A DNA stretch of 64,000 nucleotides from an uncultured Dialister sp. (lineage in GTDB: Bacteria > Bacillota > Negativicutes > Veillonellales > Dialisteraceae). Every line of letters begins with the position of its first letter. Positions within the stretch are counted from its first letter, which is position 1. A program made the translations under genes and the position numbers. Below are positions 7,360 to 16,386 of this stretch, piece by piece. Where the stretch lies: the NCBI GenBank assembly GCA_900759415.1, contig CAAEVC010000155.1, positions 1 to 64,000 on the forward strand, given 5' to 3'. The notes beneath the pieces are model-generated. The model worked only from the letters and a program-made list of their open reading frames with translations. It was not told the origin of the DNA and ran no database searches.

Positions 7360-8913
7360 ATGCGAAATTTGGATAAGATCGAGCGGTGGCTGTTGTATGC
7401 AATGGTCGTGACGATCCCGGTGAATGGGCTTCCCAAGGCGTATCCAATCCCGGATTTTATGAAGAATGTGCCGTACTTCTTTTTGATCTTGCTGGTGGCA
7501 CTGGCGGTGGTGCATTATATGCATAGACGGGAAGACTTCGGTAACTGGTCAAGAGGCGTGAAGTGGTATCTGGCGCTCTGTATCCTGTGGCCGTTCCTTT
7601 GTACGATCATCGGTGCCGTGCAGTTTCCCTACTGGGATGAGAAGGCAAATGAGTTTCTACGGGATACAACGATGGTCAAGGTGATCGCGCATGTCTATCC
7701 TGCGATCATGACGAATGAAACGTTGCTGCATTTGAAGTACGGCGTGTCGATGCTGATCGGTACAGTGAGGAGTCTGCTTTTGCCGCTTCTAGGGATCCCT
7801 TTCGCGCTGTATGTGATGTTTCATGGGAAGACGAAGGAGTATATCCTGGATACTATGAGCCGAGCCGCCGTGCTGGCCGCTTCGATGCTCTGCCTGTATT
7901 CTCTGATAGAGATCCCGTGGCTGCTGACAGGGAATGAATTTTGTGAGGAAATATTGAAGTGGATCAATGTGCATTTGTATGATATAAAGACTACACACGA
8001 ATGGTGGCCGCCTTTGCTGTGGAATGGACAGCTTCGCAGTTTTACAATGGAGCCGTCATTTTTTGCTATTGTTTCCATCTTTATTGTTCCATTTTTATGG
8101 TATAGAGCTTTTGGTTTAAGGGAAAAGAAAATCATAGGGCTCCTTATATTATTTACCTATATGATTTTCATGACAAGAGCACGGACTGCGCAAGCAACTT
8201 ATTTGGGGGAACTGATAATGCTTGCTATTCTCTCGGCCTGGGGACGGTATCAAGATTGGATTGATTCTTTAGTAAAAGTTTTTGCAGTTACGGTTATTAC
8301 TTTGGGTGTATATTTATCTGCTCCTCTAGCTATTTCGTATATGGGGGGGAGAGATGATACCGCTGATATGTCAATGGCAACAGAATTTGAAAAATACTTT
8401 AGCGAAGATGTTTTGTCGGTAGCTTCTGTATCAAAACGGTCGAATTTGGCGCGTATTGGTAATACGGTGGCTGTTTTTCATGTAGGGGTGGAGCATCCAG
8501 TTTTTGGTATAGGCACGGGATTTGGAAGTCCTTATATCGCAGACCATATTCCGGTGTTTGCTCAGGATGATCAGGAGATATGTCATTGGCTGGCCATGCT
8601 AAGGGATGAAGGATTCTTGGATAGTCCTATCCCAACGTTTAATATGTTTGGTACAATGCTAATGCAGTATGGCATCTGTGGCTTGTTATTGTTCTTGATG
8701 CCTTTATTCTTTATAAGCAAAATGATTTTGTGTCAAATCCCCAAAATGCTGGGACAGTACGGTTTTGTCTGTGTATTGGTTTCCCTGGGGGGATCAACCG
8801 CTTGTCTGCTGAGTAATTATTTCTTCTATACCTATCCCCTCGTCTTAGGTACAACACTTCTTCTCTGCTTCCAAAGAGACACTAGAGAAAAGCCGGCGAG
8901 CGATAGAGGTTAG
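7360..8913 (+). CDS. O-antigen ligase/polymerase-like membrane protein (Wzy-like)
   Basis: This polytopic membrane protein of about 517 residues has many hydrophobic segments, for example near WLLYAMVVTIPVNG, VPYFFLILLVALAVVHYM and AIVSIFIVPFLWYRAF. A large exported loop contains the polymerase-like stretch NLARIGNTVAVFHVGVEHPVFGIGTGFG, as in O-antigen polymerases and ligases. It most likely polymerises repeat units in the periplasm. The ATG at 7360 has a GGAG site six bases upstream; GTG 7321 is an alternative. A G7 tract at 8343-8349 sits in frame in a loop (YMGGRDD). Position next to the flippase supports the call. Confidence 0.75.
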   Translation: MRNLDKIERWLLYAMVVTIPVNGLPKAYPIPDFMKNVPYFFLILLVALAVVHYMHRREDFGNWSRGVKWYLALCILWPFLCTIIGAVQFPYWDEKANEFLRDTTMVKVIAHVYPAIMTNETLLHLKYGVSMLIGTVRSLLLPLLGIPFALYVMFHGKTKEYILDTMSRAAVLAASMLCLYSLIEIPWLLTGNEFCEEILKWINVHLYDIKTTHEWWPPLLWNGQLRSFTMEPSFFAIVSIFIVPFLWYRAFGLREKKIIGLLILFTYMIFMTRARTAQATYLGELIMLAILSAWGRYQDWIDSLVKVFAVTVITLGVYLSAPLAISYMGGRDDTADMSMATEFEKYFSEDVLSVASVSKRSNLARIGNTVAVFHVGVEHPVFGIGTGFGSPYIADHIPVFAQDDQEICHWLAMLRDEGFLDSPIPTFNMFGTMLMQYGICGLLLFLMPLFFISKMILCQIPKMLGQYGFVCVLVSLGGSTACLLSNYFFYTYPLVLGTTLLLCFQRDTREKPASDRG

Positions 8914-8920
8914 AAAATGG

Positions 8921-9005
8921 GTCTCCGATATCAGATGCCAGACATCACATGTCTGAAGTTTGAAGTCCGATGTCTAGAAGCTAATGTCTCTCCGTCTCCA
9001 AGTCT
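8921..9005 (+). repeat. Heptad array between polymerase and flippase genes
   Basis: GTC or ATC recurs at 8944, 8951, 8958, 8965, 8972 and 8986 in exact 7-bp phase, with looser copies on either side at 8921, 8994 and 9002. Units include TGAAGTC and CGATGTC. It occupies the gap before the flippase ribosome site. Confidence 0.72.
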
Positions 9006-9046
9006 GCCAATCAAACGTTTCAAATTACTACATCCAAGAGGATATC

Positions 9047-10294
9047 TTGAAAAAAACTCGTTTACTTGAAAACATATTCTCCATGGTTACACTTCGTGCT
9101 ATGGAATACATCCTGGCATTTATTTTGGTCCCCTACCTGCTCCGCGTGCTGGGGCCGGCGCAGTATGGGGCGATCGCTTTCATGCAAGGGATCATCGGCT
9201 ATTTCAGCCTCTGCATCAACTACGGATTCCCGCTGATCGCGCCGCGAGATATCGCGCAGGCGAAGGAATCAGACATTCCGCGGCTATTCTCTGCTTATTT
9301 CTGGGCGATGGTTCTCTTGTGGCTGCTGGTGTCGGTCGTTTTCTTTGCCGGATACCAGCTTCTCTTGCTGGTGTATCCGGTGACGCTGGATCTGCCGCTA
9401 TTCTTTGCGGTCTATACATCTGTGATCGGTCTGGTGATATTCCCCATCTGGTACTTTCAGGGGATCCAGCAGATGCGCTATATCACGATTCTTAATTTGT
9501 CCGGACGCTTGGTCACGATGTTGCTGCTGTTTCTCTTGGTAAGGTCGCCGGACGACTATGTGATGGCGGCTTTTCTGATGTCTTGTACGCCGCTTTTTGC
9601 GGGGCTCCTTTCCTGGAAGGTGATTTATGATATCAGTCCGGGCATCCTTCAAAAACCTGCATGGCAGGATTTGAGAGCAGCGTATAGAGAAGGCTGGCAG
9701 ATTTTTGTTTCCTCGCTGGCGGTGAATTTGTATACGACGAGCGATATAGTCATTCTTGGTGTTTTAACGAATGATACGATCGTAGGCTATTATAGCGGGG
9801 CTGATAAGCTGATTGGCTGTATCAAGCAGGCGGTCGCGGCAGTGAATGCCGCGGTATATCCCTATATCAGCAAAGTCATGCAGGAGTCTGTCGAGCGGGG
9901 GCTTCAATTCCTGAAAAAGCAGCTTCTGGTCTATACCGTTTCTGGCGTGCTGGGGGGCGCGGCGCTCTATCTGCTTTCTCCCTGGGGCATCCCGTGGCTT
10001 TTGGGAGAAAAGTATATCCCTTCGATCGGACCGCTCCAGGTCATGGCTTTCGTGCCGCTGGTGGTGGCGATGAGTAATGTCATGGGGTATGAGACGATGC
10101 TTCCTTTGGGAATGGAAAAGATTTACAGCAAGGTGTTGATCACAGCCTCTGTTTTCAACCTGATTATTATCTATCCGTTGATTTCATGGAAGGGTGCGGA
10201 AGGGACAGCCTTGGCGGTGCTTTGCACGGAGACGCTGGTGACGGCCATCATGGCGCTGATCTTGTGGAAGAAGAGGATTTTGCTAAGAAGGTAA
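9047..10294 (+). CDS. Polysaccharide flippase (Wzx/RfbX family)
   Basis: This MATE/MVF-superfamily protein of about 415 residues flips lipid-linked repeat units across the inner membrane. The start region RLLENIFSMVTLRAMEYILAFILVPYLLRVLGPAQYGAIAF is characteristic of RfbX-like proteins and begins the first of about 12 hydrophobic segments. TTG at 9047 is taken as start because AGAGGA lies six bases upstream and the translation aligns with family starts; the longer frame from 8984 is encoded by the heptad array. The acyltransferase follows within nine bases. Confidence 0.88.
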   Translation: MKKTRLLENIFSMVTLRAMEYILAFILVPYLLRVLGPAQYGAIAFMQGIIGYFSLCINYGFPLIAPRDIAQAKESDIPRLFSAYFWAMVLLWLLVSVVFFAGYQLLLLVYPVTLDLPLFFAVYTSVIGLVIFPIWYFQGIQQMRYITILNLSGRLVTMLLLFLLVRSPDDYVMAAFLMSCTPLFAGLLSWKVIYDISPGILQKPAWQDLRAAYREGWQIFVSSLAVNLYTTSDIVILGVLTNDTIVGYYSGADKLIGCIKQAVAAVNAAVYPYISKVMQESVERGLQFLKKQLLVYTVSGVLGGAALYLLSPWGIPWLLGEKYIPSIGPLQVMAFVPLVVAMSNVMGYETMLPLGMEKIYSKVLITASVFNLIIIYPLISWKGAEGTALAVLCTETLVTAIMALILWKKRILLRR

Positions 10295-10302
10295 GGTACG
10301 GC

Positions 10303-11348
10303 ATGGAAAATAGAAAAAATACGGAGTACATCTCGTTGTTGTCAGTCATATCAGCTTTTTCCGTGGTATCTCTGCATACGAATGGCTGTTTTTGGGAATT
10401 CAGCACAGCCAGATATTGGCTGACGGCGAATATCATAGAGTCTGTCTACTATTTTGCGGTGCCAATATTTTTCATGATTTCAGGAGCCACGTTGATAGAT
10501 TATCCGAAACGGTATGACGGATGGACATATGCCAAGAAACGGGTTCATCGCACGGTCATACCGTTTCTGGCGTGGAGCTTGATCGGCTGGGCGATACCGC
10601 TTTTGCATCTCCTCTATCGCGGTCGGCCAGTGGCTCCGGAGCTATTGTCAGTGTCTGGGATCTGGAATGGAATCGTAGGGACATCATTTGTGCCGATATA
10701 CTGGTTTTTTATTCCACTTTTTCTTTGCTATATGAGCATTCCTCTTTTTGCAAGTGTTCCAGATGAGAAGAAAATCCGGATTTTTTCTTACTTGGCGGGA
10801 GCGGCATTTGTGCTGAATTCACTGGTGCCATTTCTCCTCTCAGTATTCCATTTGTCTCTCAAGTGGCCGTTTCATTTGGAGGCAGCTGGTGGGTATCTGA
10901 TGTACGTACTTTTGGGATATGTGCTGAGCCGGATTTCTTTGTCAAGAAAGCACAGGTTGATTCTCTATGAATTGGCGCTGGGTGGTCTGCTCCTGCATAT
11001 ACTTGGGACGTATGCCTTGTCGATGAATGCGGGGAAAATCATCCAGACATATAAGGGGTATTTGAACGTACCTTGTATTTTGTACTCTATTGGAATATTT
11101 ATCTTTTTCAAAGAGAACGCAGAGAAAATGATGAGAAAATCGGGGGGGTAATACGTTTTTTAAAGAATTACACTTTCGCCATTTATCTTCTTCACTTTTT
11201 GATTATGCAGGGCTTGCTAAAAGCGTTTCATTGGGATGCGCATAGTATCATTTATCGACTACTGGCGCCTGTTTTGATCGGTTCTATTTGCATGGGCATC
11301 ACGTATGTGATCCGGAAGGTACCTATTGTGAAAAATATATTGCCCTAG
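10303..11348 (+). pseudogene. Acyltransferase 3 family O-acetyltransferase, frameshifted at a G7 tract
   Basis: The 5' frame (10303-11151) encodes about 282 residues of a polytopic acyltransferase (NTEYISLLSVISAFSVVSLHTN, FAVPIFFMISGATLID, FIPLFLCYMSIPLF). It stops at TAA 11149-11151 directly after seven Gs at 11142-11148. The other frame continues to 11348 with the expected last helices (NYTFAIYLLHFLIMQ, APVLIGSICMGITYVI). One extra G would join both parts into a protein of about 348 residues, the usual family length. The product would add acetyl or another acyl group to the surface polysaccharide. The tract makes reversible switching likely, with this copy OFF; a fixed mutation or a sequencing error in the homopolymer is possible. 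Confidence 0.8.
11142..11148 (+). repeat. G7 homopolymer, candidate phase-variation switch
   Basis: Seven consecutive Gs sit exactly at the reading-frame break of the acyltransferase gene. Equal G7 tracts at 3422-3428, 3750-3756 and 8343-8349 lie in other genes of this polysaccharide locus but keep frame. Confidence 0.75.
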
Positions 11349-11451
11349 GGGGCGTGTATAATGATTTCATCAGTGTCTTTCTGATATCACATCATAGAGG
11401 TAGTTCTATAGAGCTTAGCATTTGGATAGATAGTAGAATAAGGAGAGAACC

Positions 11452-12324
11452 ATGTATAAAATTCGTAAGGCTGTGATTCCGGCAGCCGGTTTCGGTACGC
11501 GTTTCCTGCCGGAGACAAAGGCTATGCCTAAAGAAATGCTTCCTATCGTTGATAAGCCAACGATCCAGTATATTGTTGAAGAAATTCTGGCAAGTGGGAT
11601 CGAGGAGATCCTGATCATTTCTGGCCATGCAAAGCGGGCGATCGAGGACCATTTCGATTCTTCTCCTGAATTGGAACAGCACCTGGTGGAATCTGGAAAG
11701 CTGAAAGAGCTTGAGGAAATCCAGGAGATTTCAAGTATCAAGGTGCACTATGTCCGCCAGCCATACATGCGTGGCTTGGGAGATGCTATTCTTTGCGCTA
11801 AGGATTTCATCGATGATGAACCTTTTGGCGTAATTCTTGGTGATGATGTGGTATATGCAGGAGATGAGAAGCCAGCTCTGAAGCAGCTTATGGATCAGTA
11901 CGATGAAACGGGATGTACTGTTATTGGCTGCCAGGTAGTACCAGAGGATAAAGTCTCTTCCTACGGCATTATCAAAGGATCAGAGACAGATAATCCTGAT
12001 CTGATGCGGGTGGTAGATATGATTGAAAAGCCATCCATTAAAGAAGCTCCCAGCCGATTCGCTGCACTTGGGCGTTACGTCATCACACCGGATGTTTTTG
12101 ATATCCTCGAAATGACCCGCCCCGGTAAAGGAGGAGAAATCCAGCTCACCGATGCTCTTAGAGTCATGGCTCACGAAGAAAAGGTCTATGCCTATAACTT
12201 CAAAGGTAAACGATATGATACAGGAAATAAACTCGGTTACCTCAAAGCAGTAATAGAATTTGCACTGAGGAGAGAAGATCTGGGCAATCAGTTCAAGGAC
12301 TATCTCAAGACCCTGGATCTCTAA
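11452..12324 (+). CDS. galU: UTP-glucose-1-phosphate uridylyltransferase
   Basis: This enzyme makes UDP-glucose from UTP and glucose-1-phosphate, feeding UDP-sugar supply for the locus. The 290-residue protein has the nucleotidyltransferase signature GFGTRFLPETKAMPKEMLP at residues 10-28, FGVILGDDVVY (metal-binding Asp) and MIEKPSIKEAPS. AGGAGA lies upstream of the ATG. It ends the polysaccharide cluster; a strong terminator follows. Lower divergence from housekeeping composition suggests it is a core gene at the edge of a variable block. Confidence 0.95.
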   Translation: MYKIRKAVIPAAGFGTRFLPETKAMPKEMLPIVDKPTIQYIVEEILASGIEEILIISGHAKRAIEDHFDSSPELEQHLVESGKLKELEEIQEISSIKVHYVRQPYMRGLGDAILCAKDFIDDEPFGVILGDDVVYAGDEKPALKQLMDQYDETGCTVIGCQVVPEDKVSSYGIIKGSETDNPDLMRVVDMIEKPSIKEAPSRFAALGRYVITPDVFDILEMTRPGKGGEIQLTDALRVMAHEEKVYAYNFKGKRYDTGNKLGYLKAVIEFALRREDLGNQFKDYLKTLDL

Positions 12325-12354
12325 ATCGTCAGCTTCAGAAAAATTTACTAAATA

Positions 12355-12400
12355 AAAAATCCGGAAAGTACGGTTCTTATCGTGCTCTCCGGATTTTTTA
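12355..12400 (+). terminator. Intrinsic terminator after galU
   Basis: AAAAATCCGGAAAG pairs with CTCTCCGGATTTTT around a loop, followed by T residues. It closes the polysaccharide operon before the AT-rich defence island. Confidence 0.85.
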
Positions 12401-12680
12401 TGTTCCTTTTTTATTTCTTCATTTAAAATAATCAAGATAGGTGGCTGGTCAGGAGTTATCATCCCCTAAATCTACATGTGCGATTATTGCTAATTGAATA
12501 AATAATCCTGAAAAATTATGTGAATTTGAATCTGAGGACTGATGGGAAACGATTACCTTAAAACCTAAAAAATTTTGAAATCTACATAAAAATGTTTGAT
12601 TTAATTATTGTCTATAAAAGATGGTAAAATACATATAATAAAATATGAATCGATAATAATCTGGACTGGGGACTTGACAT

Positions 12681-13304
12681 ATGGCTTTTCAACAATTTCG
12701 TAAATTTCTGGAAAATGAGACGGCAAAAGGTATAAATACTGTGCCTATAGATGTTGTTAATTCTTATTTAGATTTAGAAGAAGAAGTAAATCCCTTCAAG
12801 ATAAAGAAATTGGAGTTAGAGCATCAGAGAAAAATGGCTTATGCGCAATCTGTTGATAAGGTGTTAATGCAGAGTCAGATTGAAAATTTCAAGTCTATTA
12901 TATCTATGGGACAAAATGCGTTGAAAAGTATTTTGATGATTAATGGCGGTGCAGCGGTTGCTTTTATTGCATTTTTAAATAATAACATGGGTAAATTATT
13001 GACAAATGCTGTATTACCGGTTTTCTATATACCTTTATGGTGGGCATTAGTTTGTTTTGGCTTAGGCACATTGTTTGCTAGTATTGGATACGGGTTAGCT
13101 TATTTAACTCAAGGCCAATACTATAAAGAGGGGGCAGTAATGCTAATGGAACAGAGAAAGGCTGCTTGGGAAGGAAAGTCTATATCTGATGATCAGAAAA
13201 TGTCTTGTTGGCACGTAGCCGCTCTCGGTTGTCGTATTCTCTCATATGTGTTTTTCTTTGTGGGTCTCGTATGTTGTGGTATAGGCTTTTATAAAGCGTT
13301 TTGA
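12681..13304 (+). CDS. Unknown membrane protein upstream of the Gabija-like genes
   Basis: I do not recognise a named family. The 207-residue protein has a charged, probably helical N-terminal part of about 75 residues (KIKKLELEHQRKMAYAQSVDKVL). Three hydrophobic segments follow, near INGGAAVAFIAFL, FYIPLWWALVCFGLGTLFASIGYG and ILSYVFFFVGLVCCGIGF. A GGGGA site precedes the ATG. Base composition is as AT-rich as the two following genes, from which it is separated by 57 bases, so it may be part of the same defence locus as a membrane effector or sensor. That role is inference from position only. Confidence 0.7.
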   Translation: MAFQQFRKFLENETAKGINTVPIDVVNSYLDLEEEVNPFKIKKLELEHQRKMAYAQSVDKVLMQSQIENFKSIISMGQNALKSILMINGGAAVAFIAFLNNNMGKLLTNAVLPVFYIPLWWALVCFGLGTLFASIGYGLAYLTQGQYYKEGAVMLMEQRKAAWEGKSISDDQKMSCWHVAALGCRILSYVFFFVGLVCCGIGFYKAF

Positions 13305-13361
13305 TGAAATAATACCTTGCTAAAGCTAAACTATTCTATTGTCTTTTAAAAGGAGATCTTT

Positions 13362-14960
13362 ATGAGTGGCAGATTGAAATCAATACACATTAAAGGATTT
13401 AAGAAATTTAAGGATTTTCATCTTGAATTCAATCGTGAAGTGAATATTTTAGTTGGAGAGAATGAAGCAGGAAAGACTACTATTTTAGAAGCGATAAAAA
13501 TCGTTTTAAATCAAAGTTATCGGTTGTCTGAAAAGGCATATTTGGAAGATTTGTTTAACAAGGATTTAGTTAATCAATTTAAAGAAAATCCAAGTATTGA
13601 TACACTGCCTTCTATTTATATAGAGCTCGAATTTGATTTAGATTCAAAAGATAGGAATAGCGAAAATTTCTTTGGTGAACATAACTGTTTACATGAGGCC
13701 AAATATGGGATATCGTTCACCTGTTGTTTTGATGAAGAATCTTGGGGAGATAGTTTAAATTTTTCAGAAATAAATGAAGTTCCATATGAGTTTTACAGAA
13801 TGGAATGGAAAAATTTTAGTGGTCGAGCATATAATTTGCTGATAAAGCCATTACGCTTTCTTTTTCTTGATACTAATAGAATAGATAGAAACGCAAGCTA
13901 TAATTACTATAATCGTTCCTTTTTGCATACATTTTATGAAGAAGAGGAACTTCTCCATAAAAAGAATAATTTTCGTAGTGCAGTTATTAAATCCTTTAAT
14001 AATGAAATCATCAGTTCTACTAAGGAGAAAAATGTTTTCGGGATAGATACTAAAAAATTAATACTGGATAATGTAATTTCGATTCTTAATGATGGTGTTC
14101 CTGTCGAAAATCATGGCAGTGGTATGGAAAATTTAATAAAGACACGGATTTCGCTCAATCGTGCGAATAATATTAATGTTGTTTTGTTGGAGGAACCCGA
14201 AAATCATTTATCTTTTGTTAACTTAAGAAAGATGATTAATGAAATAAATGAGAAGAGACAAAATGTTCAATTGATAATTTCTACACATAGCAGTATGGTA
14301 GCTACCCGATTAGATTTACGGAATGTTTTGTGGATTACAGAAGGAAAAGCGAAGTCATTAAAAAATGTAAATGAAGATGACGCCAACTTCTTTATTAAAT
14401 TGGCAAGAAATAGCTTTTTACAGATGCTATTAGCAGAACGGATTATTCTGGTAGAAGGTATAACTGAATATCTGTTAATTCCAGAATTTTATAAAAAAAT
14501 ATATAACAAAACATTAGAAGAGGATAATATAATTATTGTTTCATGTGAAGGGGTATCATACAAAAGATATTTGGCGATTGCCAAGGCTACGAATAAGAAG
14601 GCGATAGCGATTACGGACAATGATTACAATACTAATCCTAAAAAATTAGATAATATTTATTCGCAAAACGATGCTTATGAACGCAACCAAAAGGCGTGTA
14701 GAATTTTTACTTCTGCGATTAAAGAACAATGGACATGGGAATTATGCTTATATCATACTGAACAGAATCAACAAACATTAAATGATTTTATATATCAGGA
14801 AAAATGTACACAAATAAATAACGACAATGATTATATAAAATTTTTTAAAAGCCAAAAGGCTGATTTTGCTTACCAAATTTTACGGAAAAATTTGATTGCT
14901 GAGGATAAATTGAAAGCACCGGATTATATTAGAGAGGCGTTAAAATGGGTAAGAAAATAA
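13362..14960 (+). CDS. OLD-family ATPase/TOPRIM endonuclease, GajA-like
   Basis: This 532-residue protein combines an SMC/ABC-type ATPase with a C-terminal TOPRIM nuclease. Visible motifs are Walker A GENEAGKT (32-39), the signature-like HGSGMENL (251-258), Walker B VVLLEEPENH (273-282), and the H-loop STHSS (307-311). TOPRIM acidic residues lie in LVEGITEY (363-370) and ITDNDYN (417-423). In Gabija, GajA cuts DNA when nucleotide is depleted during phage infection. The next gene is a UvrD-like helicase overlapping by 16 bases, the defining Gabija arrangement. It is slightly shorter than the best known GajA and strongly AT-rich. Confidence 0.85.
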   Translation: MSGRLKSIHIKGFKKFKDFHLEFNREVNILVGENEAGKTTILEAIKIVLNQSYRLSEKAYLEDLFNKDLVNQFKENPSIDTLPSIYIELEFDLDSKDRNSENFFGEHNCLHEAKYGISFTCCFDEESWGDSLNFSEINEVPYEFYRMEWKNFSGRAYNLLIKPLRFLFLDTNRIDRNASYNYYNRSFLHTFYEEEELLHKKNNFRSAVIKSFNNEIISSTKEKNVFGIDTKKLILDNVISILNDGVPVENHGSGMENLIKTRISLNRANNINVVLLEEPENHLSFVNLRKMINEINEKRQNVQLIISTHSSMVATRLDLRNVLWITEGKAKSLKNVNEDDANFFIKLARNSFLQMLLAERIILVEGITEYLLIPEFYKKIYNKTLEEDNIIIVSCEGVSYKRYLAIAKATNKKAIAITDNDYNTNPKKLDNIYSQNDAYERNQKACRIFTSAIKEQWTWELCLYHTEQNQQTLNDFIYQEKCTQINNDNDYIKFFKSQKADFAYQILRKNLIAEDKLKAPDYIREALKWVRK

Positions 14961-16102
14961 TATTAGCGGTCGCAGGAGCTGGAAAAACTTATTATATCTG
15001 TCATAATATCGATCCTAATAAAAAAAATCTGATTTTGGCATTTACCCATGAAAATATTAAAAATATACGTAAGGAATTATGTGATTGTTTTCATGGGCAC
15101 ATTCCGGATAACACTTCGGTTATGACCTTTCATGCATTCCTTTTCAGAATATTGATTCGACCATATGAACCTTCAATTTTTTCTAAGTTCGATACCCCAT
15201 TAATCAAGACGAATGGTGTGTATATGGGGGAAGTGCCGAAGCAATCCATACTTTGTAAAAATGGAAAATATAGACCAAATCCAAAATATTATAAAGTTGA
15301 ATCTATAAATCATTTTTTGAACGAGGGCAAGCAGTACTATTGTCCACTAATGTCAGATTTATTAATGCGTTTAAAACCCAAAAATAAAAAAGAATTCAAT
15401 AGATTAGGGTATATTTTAAAATCTATCAATATATTTTATGATTCTGTATATATAGATGAATTTCAGGATTTTCGTGAGCAGGATTATAGCTTGCTTATGG
15501 AAATGGCAAATGCTGCGAATGATGTTATTTTAGTAGGAGATTATTATCAACATTCAGTAACAGCTCAATCTAATACAGGAATACCTTTTAAGAAAAATAA
15601 AAAGTCGATAGCATATGCTGAATTTATTAGAAATATGCAGAGTCAGGGCTTTCAGGTGGATACAAGTACACTAAAATTATCAAGAAGATGCTCTGACAAG
15701 GTATGCGATTTTGTAAGACGTAAATTGGAGATTAATATCAATGGAAATCATGAGACCGGTGAAGTTATCGTTTTAAATTCTCAATATGAAAAAGACAAAA
15801 CCAGAATCAAAGAACTTCTTAAAGACGATACGGTGACTAAACTCGTTTATAATAATTCTAACAAGTACTCAGGAAATTATATTAACTGGTCTTATTCAAA
15901 AGGTGATACTTTCGAAAATATCTGCGTTATTTTGACAGACTCAACCAGCTCCATCACTGAAGAAAAATGGAAGTGTGATTTAACTGGCAGTACAAAAAAT
16001 AAATTATATGTAGCACTGACACGAGCAAGAAATAATGTGTATTTGATTTCAAACCATGATTTTAAGGATTGCTTTATAAATACGGATTATAATAACAATT
16101 GA
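14945..16102 (+). CDS. Compact UvrD/Rep-like superfamily 1 helicase, GajB-like
   Basis: The 385-residue protein carries SF1A helicase motifs in order: AVAGAGKT (motif I), YIDEFQDF (motif II), LVGDYYQH (motif III), LSRRCSDKV (motif IV-like), SYSKGDTFENICVI (motif V) and YVALTRARNNVYLIS (motif VI). At 385 residues it is shorter than the roughly 490 of the described GajB, and the usual inserted subdomains look reduced. It overlaps the GajA-like gene, implying translational coupling. With that gene it most likely forms an anti-phage Gabija-type complex. A terminator lies about 100 bases downstream. Confidence 0.82.
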   Translation: MGKKIILAVAGAGKTYYICHNIDPNKKNLILAFTHENIKNIRKELCDCFHGHIPDNTSVMTFHAFLFRILIRPYEPSIFSKFDTPLIKTNGVYMGEVPKQSILCKNGKYRPNPKYYKVESINHFLNEGKQYYCPLMSDLLMRLKPKNKKEFNRLGYILKSINIFYDSVYIDEFQDFREQDYSLLMEMANAANDVILVGDYYQHSVTAQSNTGIPFKKNKKSIAYAEFIRNMQSQGFQVDTSTLKLSRRCSDKVCDFVRRKLEININGNHETGEVIVLNSQYEKDKTRIKELLKDDTVTKLVYNNSNKYSGNYINWSYSKGDTFENICVILTDSTSSITEEKWKCDLTGSTKNKLYVALTRARNNVYLISNHDFKDCFINTDYNNN

Positions 16103-16205
16103 AAATCAAATTTTTTATTTAACGACACTTTTATCTAGAATGGTTAAATTGCGGAAACATTAAGGTGACCAAATATCATAAAAACTATATTTCAAACTAC
16201 TCCGG

Positions 16206-16236
16206 CGGGATGATTCTTCATCCCGTTATTTTTTTC
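16206..16236 (+). terminator. Intrinsic terminator after the defence island
   Basis: CGGGATGA pairs with TCATCCCG around a short loop and runs into a T-rich tail. It lies about 100 bases after the helicase stop. Confidence 0.8.
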
Positions 16237-16386
16237 ACACTTTTTCTCATAAACCATAGACGGATCCCTTTTTCTCTGCACTATATAAGTAGAGGGGAAA
16301 ATGATTTTCTGCTTCGAAGGTCATTTCGGAACTTTCCTCTGATATAATTTGAATAAAGAATGTAGTTCCAGAAAGGAGGCTCGAGG

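Noticed and set aside
11288..11476. 62-codon frame before galU
   Set aside because: It overlaps the acyltransferase remainder and the galU start in another frame and has no ribosome site.
1..12400. Complete rml (rfbABCD) operon
   Set aside because: Only rfbD and rfbC are present; rfbA and rfbB are not in the window.
13362..16102. PARIS-type defence system
   Set aside because: PARIS has a separate ATPase and TOPRIM protein; here one protein carries both, followed by a UvrD-like helicase, as in Gabija.
16165..16347. 60-codon frame after the helicase
   Set aside because: It spans the terminator at 16206-16236, lacks a ribosome site and has no protein-like pattern.
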